Made by a program: the position numbers and the translations under genes
DNA from: Sipunculus nudus
Taxonomy: Eukaryota; Annelida; Sipuncula; Golfingiida; Sipunculidae
Reading direction: 5' to 3'
DNA length: 64,000 bases
Assembly: GCA_026874595.1 (NCBI GenBank)
Contig: CM049315.1
Span: 69,697,916-69,761,915 of the forward strand
In this document: positions 13,171 to 25,546 of the stretch, piece after piece
Layout: each line of letters opens with the position of its first letter
How positions within the stretch are numbered: position 1 is the stretch's first letter
Notes under the pieces: generated by a model
What the model saw: only the letters and a program-made list of their open reading frames with translations
Told to the model about the DNA's origin: nothing
Database searches by the model: none

Positions 13171-14050
13171 TTGAAAGGGCTTTTATGTGCATGTAAAATG
13201 TCAAATTTAGTAATGTAATTGATACTTTAATTATAGCCTGACGCAGGTAAGATAAAATATTGATGATAAAATATTGTCTTTTTCCTCTACATTAGACGAA
13301 CTGTAACCGTGATAATTTAGATCGTGACGTCACGCGTGGGTGAGACCACATCTTCGTGGTCAAATTGAAATAGTACGCTTTCCGTCCGCACTCTACGTCG
13401 CTTTACAAAAGCTTAAATCGGTTTATTCAATCAAAAGTGTCTATGCTGTCCGCACCTAGTTCATAATCTGATTTACTGTGCTGCAAAAAAAAGTTATATT
13501 TCGTAGGAAGGATTGGATCAAATGGCAGGGAAACTCATTTCACGCAGACTAGAAGCGGATTTGCCTGTACGCACTAGGAACCGTTTTCCTGAAAACCGGA
13601 TTAAAGTAAACAGGACTACTGTAGACCGCCTTTAAAGCGTCGAAAACTCATTTATCCGGCCTCATGGATTTCTTGTCATTGGATATTCGTTGGTATAAAC
13701 TTCATACTATATATTTAATCTTGCAGTAAATTTGTATGCTTGCAGCGAGTTTGATTTCAACTGGTATTGCGCCGTTTTACGTTTTCTACCACACTGTGAT
13801 GTCCTGCATTGAATTCATAAACTGAGTTGTATAGATTGGTATGTTAAATTATATACAAATATCGGTTTATTTCTCCTAAATTCTTCTCACAATAGATTAA
13901 TACATCCTGATTAATACGCTTATCAATGGCCCATAAGAGAAATGTCTTAATTAAGAACAAGGATAATTTATATAATGCACGACTAATGATGTTATAATCG
14001 GCTACCCGCCGGTGATTACACGTCACGGTCTGGTGACCAGGATGATCAAT
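10742..14050. other. Intergenic between units E and A
   Basis: No gene supported. It holds a GA microsatellite at 13126-13169 and an internal repeat around 11930-12030 (GGTCCGCTCTGTCTGCG and CGTCCGCTCTGTGTGCGG). A stretch at 12640-12720 is rich in GATTAA and AATCAGGTCA motifs, resembling DNA upstream of units B and C, and could be a decayed 5' flank. Confidence 0.5.
13126..13169. repeat. (GA)n microsatellite
   Basis: About 44 bases of GA dinucleotide with one break. Confidence 0.9.
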
Positions 14051-14060
14051 CATGAATGGA

Positions 14061-14110
14061 CAGGTCCTGTGGGACGTGGTAAATCACGTGACCCTGTGAA
14101 CGATATAAAT
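14061..14110 (+). promoter_or_regulatory. Promoter-like block of unit A (conserved box plus TATA)
   Basis: CAGGTC, five bases, GGACGTGGTAAATCACGT at 14061-14089, then TATAAAT at 14104-14110, 142 bases before the first ATG. The same box and spacing occur upstream of units B and C, so it is probably the core promoter of this family. CACGTG here is also an E-box. Confidence 0.6.
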
Positions 14111-14251
14111 ACAAGCTGGATTCCATGGAAGTCATTAGTCGTTCACTGTGACTCTCTTGACACTGTGACACCGCATTATCTCTGCAGTAATCATTATTTT
14201 AGAATCTCAAAAGTTGCAAGCTAGAAAAATAATATACCATTGAAAACTAAA

Positions 14252-17200
14252 ATGGGTGCTTTCAGCATGGTACGTATCAATTAGAAGATTTTACAATCTT
14301 TCCACATTTATCTCGTTTTATTACATATGCGGAAATTAATTTTACTATAATCAAGAATTTAGCACATAAAATAATAAATATCGTTATTTCTTTTCAGCTC
14401 GATCATCCAAGTGAAGACGACAATACGAAGAATATAGAAGAATGTCAGAATACCCAGTCTACAGGTAATACTGAGAAAGACACCGGGGAGAGTTTTATTC
14501 AGAGTGACCAGAAGAAGGTGAGCGTCAAGTCTCTGACTGAGGTCACAGATGATCACGTGACGGGCTATTGTGCCATTTCTCTTCTGAACACCTCGCGTCT
14601 AAAGCCTACACGTCAGAAAATAAGAAATACAATGGTAAGCGAACAATAAAATCAAAATGGATAAATATCAATATAAGTTCTTTCTTTTTTTTATTTCAAG
14701 ATATAATATTTGAATATATGTAAATGAATTCCGTACAACTTTGTTTTACAATTTTATTCTAAAACAGATGACGATCACAGACGACGGCAGCGTGTACTTG
14801 GAGATCCTCAGAAATAAACAGAACCTGGATACCGTGAGAGCTGTGATGAAGATCAGCCCTGATGGTCACGTGATTCAGGTCTATCAGCCCAAGTGTGACA
14901 ACACGACAGTCAGTGACAGTCCAGCCAGCCCTGCAACAGGCTCAGTCAGGAAGTACAGCCACGACAGGCTGCCCCAGAAACACTGGAAGAAGTACCAGCA
15001 TGCGGCAAGGTGATTATGTTCAAAATAACGATAAAAGAATAAAATTATAGTATATTTAACGGACCTTACATTAAGTTAAGCAAATTTATTTCTTATAGAT
15101 GAATTCGTTTAAAGATGTTTTTCTTTGTGCTTTATGATTCATTTGCTATATAAATTCATTTGTACTTAATGTTACAGATTTGTTGAGCTTGTCAAGTCGA
15201 GAGCACCAAAAGTTACCATGTACACGGACCAGGCCAAGTGTATGCTGATGGAGAACGACAGCTGTGACTTTGAGGCGGCGTTTATGACGGAGCCAAGGTC
15301 CGCTGTAGTCATGACATCACGAGCATCACCTTTGGCGACGGAAGGTCTTTTACATTGGGGTCCGTATCCAGTTACCAACAAATGATTCCAAGAAACCGGA
15401 AGCTGTACCGGTATTCAATGCAGGTAAAACCAAAACAATGTATCAATTATATTTACACAATATGACCATATTTTTATTTTGTATTGAAAGGTTAATTACA
15501 GTTGTTAGAGTTGGAAAACATAAAATATATAGCACAAGATAGCAGGTGAACATTATATGATTTTAAAAAGAGTAAATTTTAATTCTATTGACTGAATATA
15601 AGATTCAATATTTCACAAAATGTAAGAATGGAACTATGAAGTAACGTACTAAACAAATTTTACTCTTTTTCCATCAGTGCCGGGAGAGATGTCTTAAGTT
15701 CGTGCATGTGCTGACCTCTAGTGGGAGAGAAGAAACCATCAGACCAGGCGGACAGTGCTTCCCAGTGGTAATTGGAAGGTGAGTTGATTAACTGATAAAA
15801 TTGTGATTGGGTCGTTTATATCTACATTGACTTCATAAATTCCATCATATATATAAATTAGTTTTTTTTTCACGCTCGCCCTTTTCATTCTTCAAATAAA
15901 GACTTGATTGGTGTACTTTTAGTTAAACCATCATAATTAGGTATTCATTATTTTCTCCTAAAATTGTAGGCGTCCTGGCAGTGATCACATCAGTCATTCA
16001 AAAGGGAAACTGTCACCGATCATAGAAAAATCGTCAAGTCCAGTGTCTTCACCACGAAATAATAACAACACCGAGGCCGCCATGCTTTACCAAACCAGCA
16101 ACGATACTTCGCGTGGCTATCTGGGGCCACATTCTTTGTCACAATTACCCTCTCCAAGAAGTAGCACGCCAGTAGACTGTCCGTCGATTCCGTCTGCCCT
16201 GAGAGAGATGACCGCGCTTGACCAAGATGACCGCGCAGTGCAATCCCAGGTGGCGCTAAGAACCAAACAGTCGTCTGCTGCACCCAGGGACGCGGCGTCT
16301 GCTTCCTTCACGTCAAACCAGGGGACGCCACCAGTTTCACCAACGTCTGTTTCTCCACGCCTCAACGAACGACGGGCCGCGGTGCCAACAATCTTGTGTA
16401 AAATTTTCGTCTCTGGCATTGGCTGGGGAACTAAGTGGTCCAACAAGGAAGTAGTGATCAAGTTCAATGACGGCTCAGAACTGTCTGTCCTACCAGATCC
16501 CAAGGTCATCAAGTACAAGTGTCCTCAAGGATTCCGCGCCAGGTACGTTTAGGCCTTCTAATTAAGCTTATATGTTAGACAAGACGCAGAGTAAAAGAGA
16601 TTAAAAGGAATATTTGTATATTAAATGTCATTTGCCTTTACTTCCCATTGGCCTGAGGGTGGGTCCGAAAGCCGACAGTGCCTGGATACGATATGGTTAC
16701 CTGAATTTATCAAAAAGGTTCATATTTTTTAATCAAACTATCATGCATATTATGAACCGTAAACAGTAAAGATCATTACTGAACATTAAGTTACACAAGA
16801 CTCCAGTGAGACTATGCAAATACAGTACATCCAGGATAGCGAATGTTGTTGATTTCATCACGGTGCTTAGGGCGTTTGACCAGTACACTCCAACGGGCTG
16901 ATACGGAGACACAGGGCCGACATAACTCGTAATAAATAGACCGTTATATATTTCGGCATCTAGTGCGATGTACCGGTATCCGGCTGATAACATGCTTTTA
17001 TCTTGAGATCGGTTAATGAAACAAAATTTCATATATCGGTTAAACACAACAACCTGATACAAGGTTCATTTAAAGTAAAAATGGAACATTAATATGTTAT
17101 AACATGGAACAAAATGTTACTTATATAGCGTTCAATATTGGTTAATGACAAAGTGATGCTAGAGCCGTTATGGTTAATGATTATGATTGCTTGTTTTCGT

Positions 17201-17302
17201 TCCAGTTACACAGAGGAAGACCTTATCCCCTCGGAGGTAAAAGAGAAACTTGATGCGGCGCCAGAGGTCGTTGACAGACTTGAAGCATCGCTGAAGTCTT
17301 GA
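14252..17302 (+). CDS. PLK4-like: PLK4-like polo-box protein, unit A, frameshifted (7 exons, no kinase domain)
   Basis: Exons inferred from GT-AG borders and comparison with unit C: 14252-14269, 14398-14634, 14768-15009, 15178-15423, 15678-15778, 15970-16542, 17206-17302 (TGA). Exon 2 ends with RLKPTRQKIRN, as at the start of the PLK4 cryptic polo box. Exons 3-5 carry PB1-PB2 (YLEILRNKQ, LPQKHWKKYQHAA, KVTMYTDQAKCMLMEND, FPVVIGR). Exon 6 has a long Ser/Thr/Pro-rich linker and PB3 (GIGWGTKWSNKEV, KFNDGSELSV). In PLK4 these domains mediate dimerisation and binding to centriolar CEP152/CEP192 and STIL. There is no kinase domain. Exon 4 is one base short near 15278: GCGTTTATGAC where B and C have GCGTTTTATGAC, which breaks the frame; everything after it is open in the expected frame. 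With that base the gene would encode about 504 aa. It is either a young pseudogene, a polymorphic null or a sequencing error. Confidence 0.85.
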
Positions 17303-18305
17303 ACCAGAATAAACAAAACCGGGGTGTTTGATACAGAGAAGCCTAGAGGAGTGGCCTCAGTTCTGCACAGATGACAAAAGAATTCAGAACTTTGGGGCAC
17401 CAAGTACTTTTCCACTGTGAATGAAAGGAGGCGGTATTTCGATTAAATGAGGCAAGTGGAGTGAGCCGCTTACTCAGGGGGTGTTTTGTTCACTGTGTAC
17501 TTCTCCGACATGTGAGCTGCGACATCCGCTTTATAATCTGTACTAAGATCGACAGGGGATGTACTTCGAGGTCTGTCTTAAGTCGTGATCTGCGGAGAAA
17601 GTCAGGTGACCATTAGATCCGTATCTTCCAAGTAAAAGCCGGAGGAACACTCCGGGGATGACCGCGCCCTCATCCGTAAATTATAGTTCTATTTAGATTT
17701 AAAGAGGAACCTTACAGACTGCTGCACCAGACAGACTCTGTCTTCTTAACTCAAACGGGGATCTAGCAGCGTGAACGAACAGGGGTGTGAGTGACCTTCT
17801 CTGATGTAAATGAAGGGTGACAGTAGTTTAAACACAACATGGATCCAGTATGGTAAAAAACAGAGCTGAGCCGCTGTTATGGAATACCATATGTACATAC
17901 AAAAACTTAGCTAGTACAGATAGACCCGGCAGCTGTTGTTATGCTCTTTGTTTATGAAATGGGAAAATTGAAAAAAAGTACGAGCTTCTTGTATGGGACT
18001 TTTGTTCTACGAAAAAAAAAACAAAAAAAAAAAAAAACAGTTGGACTGGTTTACAAATATAAAATGTACTTTACACACTTCTAAACAGACTATTAAATGA
18101 ATGGTATTCAATGATTTATCTTTTGAAAGATTGTTTGAAAATTTTTATCAGCAATGATTTAGCTTTCAACACTTATTTTTTTCATTTGTTTACATTTGTT
18201 AATTACTCATTTAAGAAATTTGCAATGCTTATAAAACGTGTGGCATGCATATATATTGTTCACGTTTAGCTTATTTATAATAAACCCAAAGATAATATGT
18301 ATTAC

Positions 18306-18307
<2 letters not shown>

Positions 18308-18352
<45 letters not shown>
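18308..18352. repeat. (GA)n microsatellite
   Basis: Pure GA run of about 45 bases, in the same place as the imperfect G-rich run at 10382-10401 of the duplicated flank. Confidence 0.95.
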
Positions 18353-18353
<1 letters not shown>

Positions 18354-19051
18354 GGACATATCAAAGAGGTCTCGGGACATTTTATCAAACTTCGACCACT
18401 TGAAAAAATGTAAATGGGCTATGTGTCCTACATCGAAAGCGGCATGTGAAGCCGTATTTGATGTTGATTATAACAAGGTCAGGGTAAATGCTAAAAGATA
18501 ATGAAACTCCACGAAAGGATGGTTACCTGGTTCGCATATTAGACTTGTTTGGTCTTAAGTTTCAAAGGGAAGGTCCTCCCACAGGATGCTAATCCTCGGT
18601 TAAGATTTCACGGCAGTTTTTAAATGTAATACTCGGAATGAAATAACTGATATGTTGAAGTCTTATGTTAAACTTTGCATTTGACCGGGTTCCGTGGTCT
18701 CGACAGCACACAGCTCCTAAGAGCACAGATCACGAGTTTGAGTACCGGTATTACCAGAGGAGCCGTGAGATTGTTCGCGGTCGACCCAAAACAGGGTCTG
18801 GTGCTCTGCAGTTGTTCTGCAGCTGTTTATAAATACCCTTATATTCAACTGATAAATTTGAAAGTAATAAACTGCAGATAAATTAAATAAAATCTAATTG
18901 CTAATTAATAAATATAAATATGAGACACGAAAATAAATCACGTCAATTGGGAAATTAGATAAAATGAGAGATATTGCAGCTCACCGGGGGGCCGCGCGCC
19001 GAAGGCACCCCCTCTGAATCCGAAACTGATAGCAATGGCAATTTAATGCAA

Positions 19052-19055
<4 letters not shown>

Positions 19056-19100
<45 letters not shown>
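19056..19100. repeat. (TA)n microsatellite
   Basis: About 45 bases of TA repeat. Confidence 0.95.
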
Positions 19101-19109
<9 letters not shown>

Positions 19110-20611
19110 TATTGTTGGATTAAATGAAATTCCGAAAGGACGGCGACTACTGGACGCGACCGCCTTTCTTTATGTATACAAACTATGTTTCATAGATATA
19201 TAAAATAGAACAGCTAGGACATAGCTAGAGCGAAGGGTAAAAAACCGGAAATGGAAACAATTTAAAAATACATATATAAAGGAAAAGCATTGCTGAAGCA
19301 CATAATATCAATTTTATCAAACTTTAACTTCACTAACAATTATTTCAGTATGTTTTTAATGTACCCTGTCTATATTTTTTTATGTACATTCAGTTAGTGT
19401 GTCAACCTTATTATGTATGATTTCATGTATAGTTGTTTTTCTATGTGTATCGTATGATGATGTAATACTATTTGTATTATGTGTTCAATAAAAAAAAACA
19501 ATAGCGGTAAACCCTTTATCCCGACATCCCACTTGCGACCTCCAAGTTTCCATTGACCGAGTTCTCCTGTTTGAGACATGATGCGCGTAGTATATGATAG
19601 ATGGCACTGCTATTGCTTCTTGCAATTTCTCGTGCAAATGCCAAATTTCTCAAACTTTATGGGAAAATGTGGAAGTAGACCTCCCAGAAGGTAATACCTT
19701 GCATTGTTACCGGCAGTTCAAGGTAAAAACGGACAAGCATGTCGAGAGGAGTTCCGTGACAAAGACGCAGTGCCACCACCGTCAGTTATCATAAGAACAA
19801 TTAACATAAAGAAATACATAAAGAAATTGTGAAATTTATATCGAGTGATTCTAAAATTTAATCACTTCTGGTTGTTCACACTCCCGATATTTGTAGCAAA
19901 TTTCATAGAAGAGTGTAGGTAGTACCACACACATAAACACAACACCCCTACGCGTCGGCAAGGGCGGCATACCTCTTTCATGGCTGTATGGATGACTGGT
20001 CATCTCACGCGTGAGTGAACTGATGCTCAAAATGCAGAAAGAACAAAGACTGTTCAAGCATAACAAGTAGTATCCAGATTAATGAATCTTTGGGCTCTTT
20101 AACTTAAATAATCAAATATGGTTTATATTTACAATATAACACCAAAATAAGAATTTTTATATAAATATAATGGTATCATAAAAAACCATTCTATTAGTAT
20201 TTACTGATATCTTGTTATTTTAAATTTTATTTCATGTATTGTTCTTAAAATTCTTCGTGGCTAAGCTGATCTGTTACTCCAGCCGTCGTTTCGGGTGTCG
20301 TACCTTTAAAATTGTCAGCACTCTTGCTGTCCTATTGTTAACATTTTCATTACTCTAGTCGGTGTATTTATGATAAGCAAATTGAAGATAAAGGCTCAGA
20401 AAAGAAAAAGTAATGGGTTTTGAAACAATGGTACAGTGATACCATTAATCATCATAATCGTCACTGATGTCTTATCAGGTGCACTAATCACGTTAAAGAT
20501 GATTGCTCCGTCCTTGCCCGCTCCCCGTGAATGATCTGATTACTTTTAATTATATCGTACTCTATAAGTACTGCAACGATACACCCGACTGATTAGGGAA
20601 ACATGATCAAA

Positions 20612-20665
20612 CAGGTCGGGGCGGACGAGGTCAAACATGTTTCTTAACTTTAATGTGAATAAATA
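20612..20665 (+). promoter_or_regulatory. Promoter-like block of unit B (conserved box plus TATA-like)
   Basis: CAGGTC, five bases, GGACGAGGTCAAACATGT at 20612-20640, then AATAAATA at 20658-20665 at the same distance as TATAAAA in unit C. A second TATATAA lies at 20720-20727. The first ATG is at 20811. Confidence 0.55.
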
Positions 20666-20810
20666 AAGTGAACGGTCCTCAGAATCCATCAGATGTTCCC
20701 GACGAGAGCTCAGTTATGGATATATAACTACCCGCCTCAGACGTTGTAATTATGAATAACTTAATCTTAAGGTCTAGGAGAATCATTAGGCACAGAAGCA
20801 ACACACCAAA

Positions 20811-23800
20811 ATGGGAGTTCAAAATATGGTAAGTGTTTACTTTTTTTTACAAAAAAAAACCTGAACTTTCCTTAAAGCCTAGTTTACAGAACAAAGCGAT
20901 AAATCTATTAAATTATTAAAAGCATACAGATATTGATCATGAAAAAAAAATATTTTAAAATAAATTATATTTAAAGCAGTTTATATAAATTTGAATACAT
21001 TAATCGAAGAGTAGTTTTTCGGTTTACATTTACATAGGGAAAGATTCCGCTGTTTTGATATAATCCCGCAGCCTGTTTTACACCCTTGATACCGTTGATA
21101 ATATATAATTTTATTTATTTCGTTAACAGAAAATAAATGTGTCGGGTTAACTTATGACATAATTATGTACATATACTATTTAAAAACGTGACATCTGAAT
21201 TATTCCATTATATCATACAATCATAATTTTCTTTTTATATTTTATTCAGGTGTCCAGTTACAGCCAGGGAGAAGGGTGTTCCTCCTCAGTGAATGACGTC
21301 TCATATGGTCAATTGTCCGACTCCTCCTCTAACGTCTTTTCGCCTGGAGCCTTTACGTCAGAAAATTCGCAGTCTTGTGGTAAATTCTTGCTTCCATTGC
21401 ATTTTAAATGTAGTAGTGCTAATTAAAAGCCTGTATCTGGCACATTACAAGAGCCTCAGACATTAATCAAATTTTAACTCATTTATCGATATAATATTTG
21501 TAAAATATATGTAGATAGAGGTTTGGTTCTTTATTCAAATTGGAAAAATAAAAACTATAGATAATTGATAAAATGGGATTGTTACTGTGAATCACATCTA
21601 TATATTTACATTTTTTCCCTTTACAGATGACGATCGCAGACGACGGCAGCGTGTACTTGGAGATCCTCAGAACTAAACAGGACCTGGAGATCGTGAGAGA
21701 TGTGATGAAGATCAGCTCTGATGGTCACGTGATCCAAGTCTATCAGCCCCAATGTGAGAACACGACAGTCAGTTAGAGTCCAACCAGACCTGCAGCAGGC
21801 TCCGTCGGGGAGTACAGCTACGACAGGCTGCCTCAGAAATGCTGGAAGAAGTACCAGCATGCGGCAAGATTATTATGTTTAAAATAACGGTAAAAGAATA
21901 CAGTTATAGTATAATTAATCGACCTTACATTAAGTAAAGGATTTCTTTTGTAAATCAATTCGTTAGAAACATTTATTTATTTTCTTTGTGTATTCGGGTT
22001 CACGTGCAATGTAAATTTATTTGTGATCAATGTTTTAGATTTGTTGAACTGGTCAAGTCGAGAACACCAAAAGTGACCATGTACACGGACCAGGCCAATT
22101 GTTTGTTGATGGAGAACGACAACTGTGACTTTGAGGCGGCGTTTTATGACGGCGCTAAGGTCTACAGTAGCTTTGACGTCACAATCATCACTCAGAGTGA
22201 CGGGGGTTCTATCACACTGGAGACTGAAACCAGCTCCCAACAACTGGACACGAAGAACAGGGAGATCTACAGTTATGCGGTGAAGGTAAAATTATAAATT
22301 CATTTAGACTGAACTTGATGATTAATCTTGAACCTTTTGAAATTGCAATATACTTAAAAATGTTCTTCTTTATTAAAAAAATTGACGTAACAATTAAGGG
22401 AATTATATATACATGTTTATTACATATTATTTAATATAGTATTGCATTTGCAAGCTGGTTTAACTTTTCATTTAAAACAATTAAAAAAGGGTGAGCCTGA
22501 ACTTTCTAATCTTTACTTTTTTTATTCTTTCCAGTTTCGACAGAAATGTCTGAACTTCGTCTCCCTGATGACGATGGGGATGATGATGATGATGATAACC
22601 TTTATTTCCTCCAAGAATGAAGATAGACAATAATTTTTTATAATAATTAAACGATGCACTTTTCACGTACAACATTTGGCAAAAAGTCAAGGTCACACCC
22701 GACATAAACATAATGTTAATTTAAAGATGCTAAAACGCCGACTGTTCCCTTAATGTGATTTCTAATGCGTAAATTATTGTTGTCTTCATTGGAGACAAAT
22801 ACTACAAACGGATAATATTAATATACGCAAATCCGGAGTTAATACGCATCCTCAGACTAATCAACTTGTCTCTTTATTGTTGCAGCCGCATTCCTGCCAA
22901 CTGTCCTTCTAATCCGAGGTATAATGCCCTGGCTTCACGTGTTCCGTCTCCTCGGACAGAGTCGTCGAACTTGGAAAAGAAAGCATCACCACAAACCAGT
23001 TGTTCAGCGAGATCATCTTTGTCCTCTAATCCACCTACAAACATGGGGACGTCTCCGGAATCCCCGCCAAACCAGGGGGCGCCACCTTCACCATCGTCTG
23101 CTTCACCTTCGCCAAGCAGTAACAACTGGTCCCTTGCAGAACTAACGGTCCTGTGTAAAATATATTTTCCCGGAATCGGCCTTGGCACTCATTGGTCTAA
23201 CAAGGAAGTGTCTGTCCAGTTCACTGACGGTTCAAAACTTAAACTTAAACCCAGTCCCTTGGTCATCAAGTACACGCGTCCTAATGGACTTTTGGCTAGG
23301 TACGTATATATGCTTTACCCAAATGTACTTCTGTTTGATAACATAACAAACTCTACAATCGACCTTTGACCTTACGCTATTCCCTGCCTTGGAATAGCCG
23401 TGACGTCACGTGAATGCAGGCCGCAATTACGCAGGAGGCGGTCCACTATAATTTAGCAGCGCCAGGACATGGTCCACTGTCTCAAATAGTAGAGAAGATA
23501 TCTCCACAATTCTGACTAAGTCTTGGGTTAAGGTGGACGACTCAAGGCGGTTTTTGTTTTTGGTGAAGTAGGCAGACAATAACTTCAGTGTGACCGATAC
23601 ATGGGCTGGTCAACACAGAATGCAAGGTTGAATGTGTTTATTTTACACAGTATGATCATTGCATTAATGCAGACTTGATTGGCCTACTGAGATGAACATA
23701 ATAAATACGTTATAAAAAAATGTGTCATGTTCTTTATGCGACATTGTATAAGTAACGATTTATGCTTATCCGTACATCCAGCTACATGAAAGAGTACGGT

Positions 23801-23860
23801 GAAATCACAGACAGCAAGACCCTGTCCATGTGCCGCACACGGCAAAAGCAGTTACTGTGA
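20811..23860 (+). pseudogene. PLK4-like polo-box unit B, multiply disrupted
   Basis: Exon positions by comparison with C: 20811-20828 (MGVQNM), 21250-21379, 21611-21622 onward to about 21867 for exon 3, 22039-22285, exon 5 from 22535, 22886-23299, 23782-23860 (TGA). Exon 2 is 130 bases and carries a net 8-base loss near 21317 relative to C, so its start and its RLEPLRQKIR end are in different frames. Exon 3 has an in-frame TAG at 21774 and its donor is AT instead of GT after GCGGCAAG. Exon 5 begins FRQKCLNFVSLMT but then becomes a GATGATGATGATGAT run (22573 onward) and lacks the FPxVIGR end. Exon 4 (TMYTDQANCLLMENDN, AAFYDGAKV) and exon 6 (PB3: GIGLGTHWSNKEVSVQF) remain open and well preserved, so fragments could still be transcribed, but a full product is not possible. 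Confidence 0.85.
22566..22598 (+). repeat. Short (GAT)n repeat inside exon 5 of unit B
   Basis: ATGACGATGGGGATGATGAT and further GAT triplets replace the coding sequence that in unit C encodes MTSMDDLEGSRSDV. This is likely replication slippage in an existing GATGAC context. Confidence 0.7.
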
Positions 23861-24655
23861 TTAATTTAAAATGTAAAATAAATATAAATCTATCCTTAAA
23901 AATCAAATAAATGTCTTTAAGTAATTATTTTGCCTTTCATATTTAATTTGCGCGAGAGAGAGAAAAAAAAAAAAAATAAGACTTAGTCAGTTGTCAAGAA
24001 ACTTTGTTACAGCAATTTTAATTGATTCCAAAAAATGAAGTACTGTAAATTCTGTAAAACACAGGCTACACACGCCACCCGTTGTCATGAATATAAACAA
24101 CTCACAGCGAATGGCCGTATGAGGTCAACTGTGTAACAGTGCACAGGTATCCCCCCCCCCCCCCCCGCCCGCTTCTTTTCAGTTGACCTTACCGGTGTCA
24201 GTATTTTACTTTCGTCACAGCATGTTGCGTCTGTGTGTTTAATCATAAGATACTTTTGTAGGCATTGTCCGTGACGGTTGGTCACCTTGAAAAGGTTAGC
24301 AAATCCATATATGAACTGACCACTGAGCTGTGAAACAAATACCACAAACAATCAGGGAAAAAAGAGGATGACTGCGTTCACTACTTTTTTTTTAATTGTG
24401 ACCAAACTAATTTATCATTGAACCTGCCGAATATTTGATTAAATTAAAGTCGATTTTATTCGTGTAGTTATCATTTGCGTTAACACCTCATCTGTGTAAC
24501 TTGGGTCCTCTTCAGCTCCTTCTTTGCACCGAACCAACTGAAGATAATCGAAATAGAAAATCATAAAAGTAATACTTTTTTGCATTGACACCGGTGAGAA
24601 ATTACATCATTGGTTTAACTCCGACAGGTAGCGTAGGTATCATGATTGTCACCGA
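23861..24655. other. 3' flank of unit B, no gene
   Basis: AATAAA at 23879-23884, about 20 bases after the stop, could be the old polyadenylation signal. A poly-C run lies at about 24151-24167. No gene seen. Confidence 0.6.
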
Positions 24656-25546
24656 TGGCAAGATAGTGGTGGGCCGATCATCGAGTTTTATCGAAAGTCA
24701 GTCGGTTTGCTGCCACTTTCAAGCGCTCGATTATCAAAGGCAACTATCGATTACATCATAATAATGATGTTTTCTTTCCAGAATGCCCTTATGTTATAGG
24801 CAAAAATGATTCTTCTATTTTGTACCACATTCTGCGCTTCATATAATGAGTCTGTGTTCCCAAATAACTTCCATATGTAACTGAGTATGACACGGTAGAT
24901 GCGTGAACGGAGGACTGCAGGGAGCTGCAGAATTAGCGGAGAGTTTTCTAACGTAATGTACATTGCAAAATATGGGCGGGAAGGCGTTAAAATACTCCAT
25001 AAATTCTCCAGGTCTATGCCAATTTGTGAGATTATCTTAGAAATAATCTATTCAACCGATGTCAGGTCCCGCTGTTTAGGCCGTCCTTAAAAATTCTTTG
25101 TTGGGGCTAACCCGGTCGGTCGCGTATTTGGATTTCAGCTGGAATTTCTTTTGGACTAGTCTGCATTTTTTTGTATGATCTGCCCCAAGCGCACCTGGGC
25201 CGTAAAATCTGCCTTCATGTGCCAGAAAAACAACCCCTTTTTAGGCCTAACATTCTTAGATGCTCTTAAATTCCATTATGAAAGATATTACCCGACGTTG
25301 CCGATCGTTAAATTTGATCCTTAAAATTAGTCTGATTGTGTCTTTATACGTGGAAGGATCGTTACACTCGTGCGCGAGAAGAAAATACTTGCCGGGGAAA
25401 CGCAGGTACAGTTTCACAGATAATTGCATATTTCTTTGATAATTGCATACATTTGTCAGAACCGATTAATAATCGATCATCAGTCGGTTTGCTCAAACCG
25501 ATGATCGATTATGATAAAGGAACCGTCTCCCACCACTATGGCAAGA
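24656..25546. mobile_element. Non-autonomous hAT-type element with 8-bp target duplication
   Basis: The element spans 24664-25538 (875 bp). It starts TAGTGGTGGG and ends CCCACCACTA, a perfect 10-bp terminal inverted repeat. It is flanked on both sides by TGGCAAGA (24656-24663 and 25539-25546), an 8-bp target duplication typical of hAT transposons. Subterminal regions hold ATCGATTA-rich palindromes, including a hairpin at 25470-25512 with loop GCTC. No transposase is visible, so it would depend on an enzyme supplied elsewhere. Confidence 0.88.

Larger units (their letters stand above)
17306..20800. other. 3' flank of unit A and intergenic region before unit B
   Basis: AATAAA at 17308-17313 lies six bases after the stop, so it may be too close to be the real polyadenylation signal. 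The 17505-18620 part is duplicated at 9590-10740. GA repeat at 18308-18352 and TA repeat at 19056-19100. The small open frames here show no recognisable domains. Confidence 0.55.

Noticed and set aside
16020-16518. Minus-strand open frames opposite exon 6 of unit A
   Set aside because: Shadows of the real exon on the other strand.
18690-18830. A tRNA gene or tRNA-like SINE
   Set aside because: Only weak box-like words; no cloverleaf could be formed by eye.
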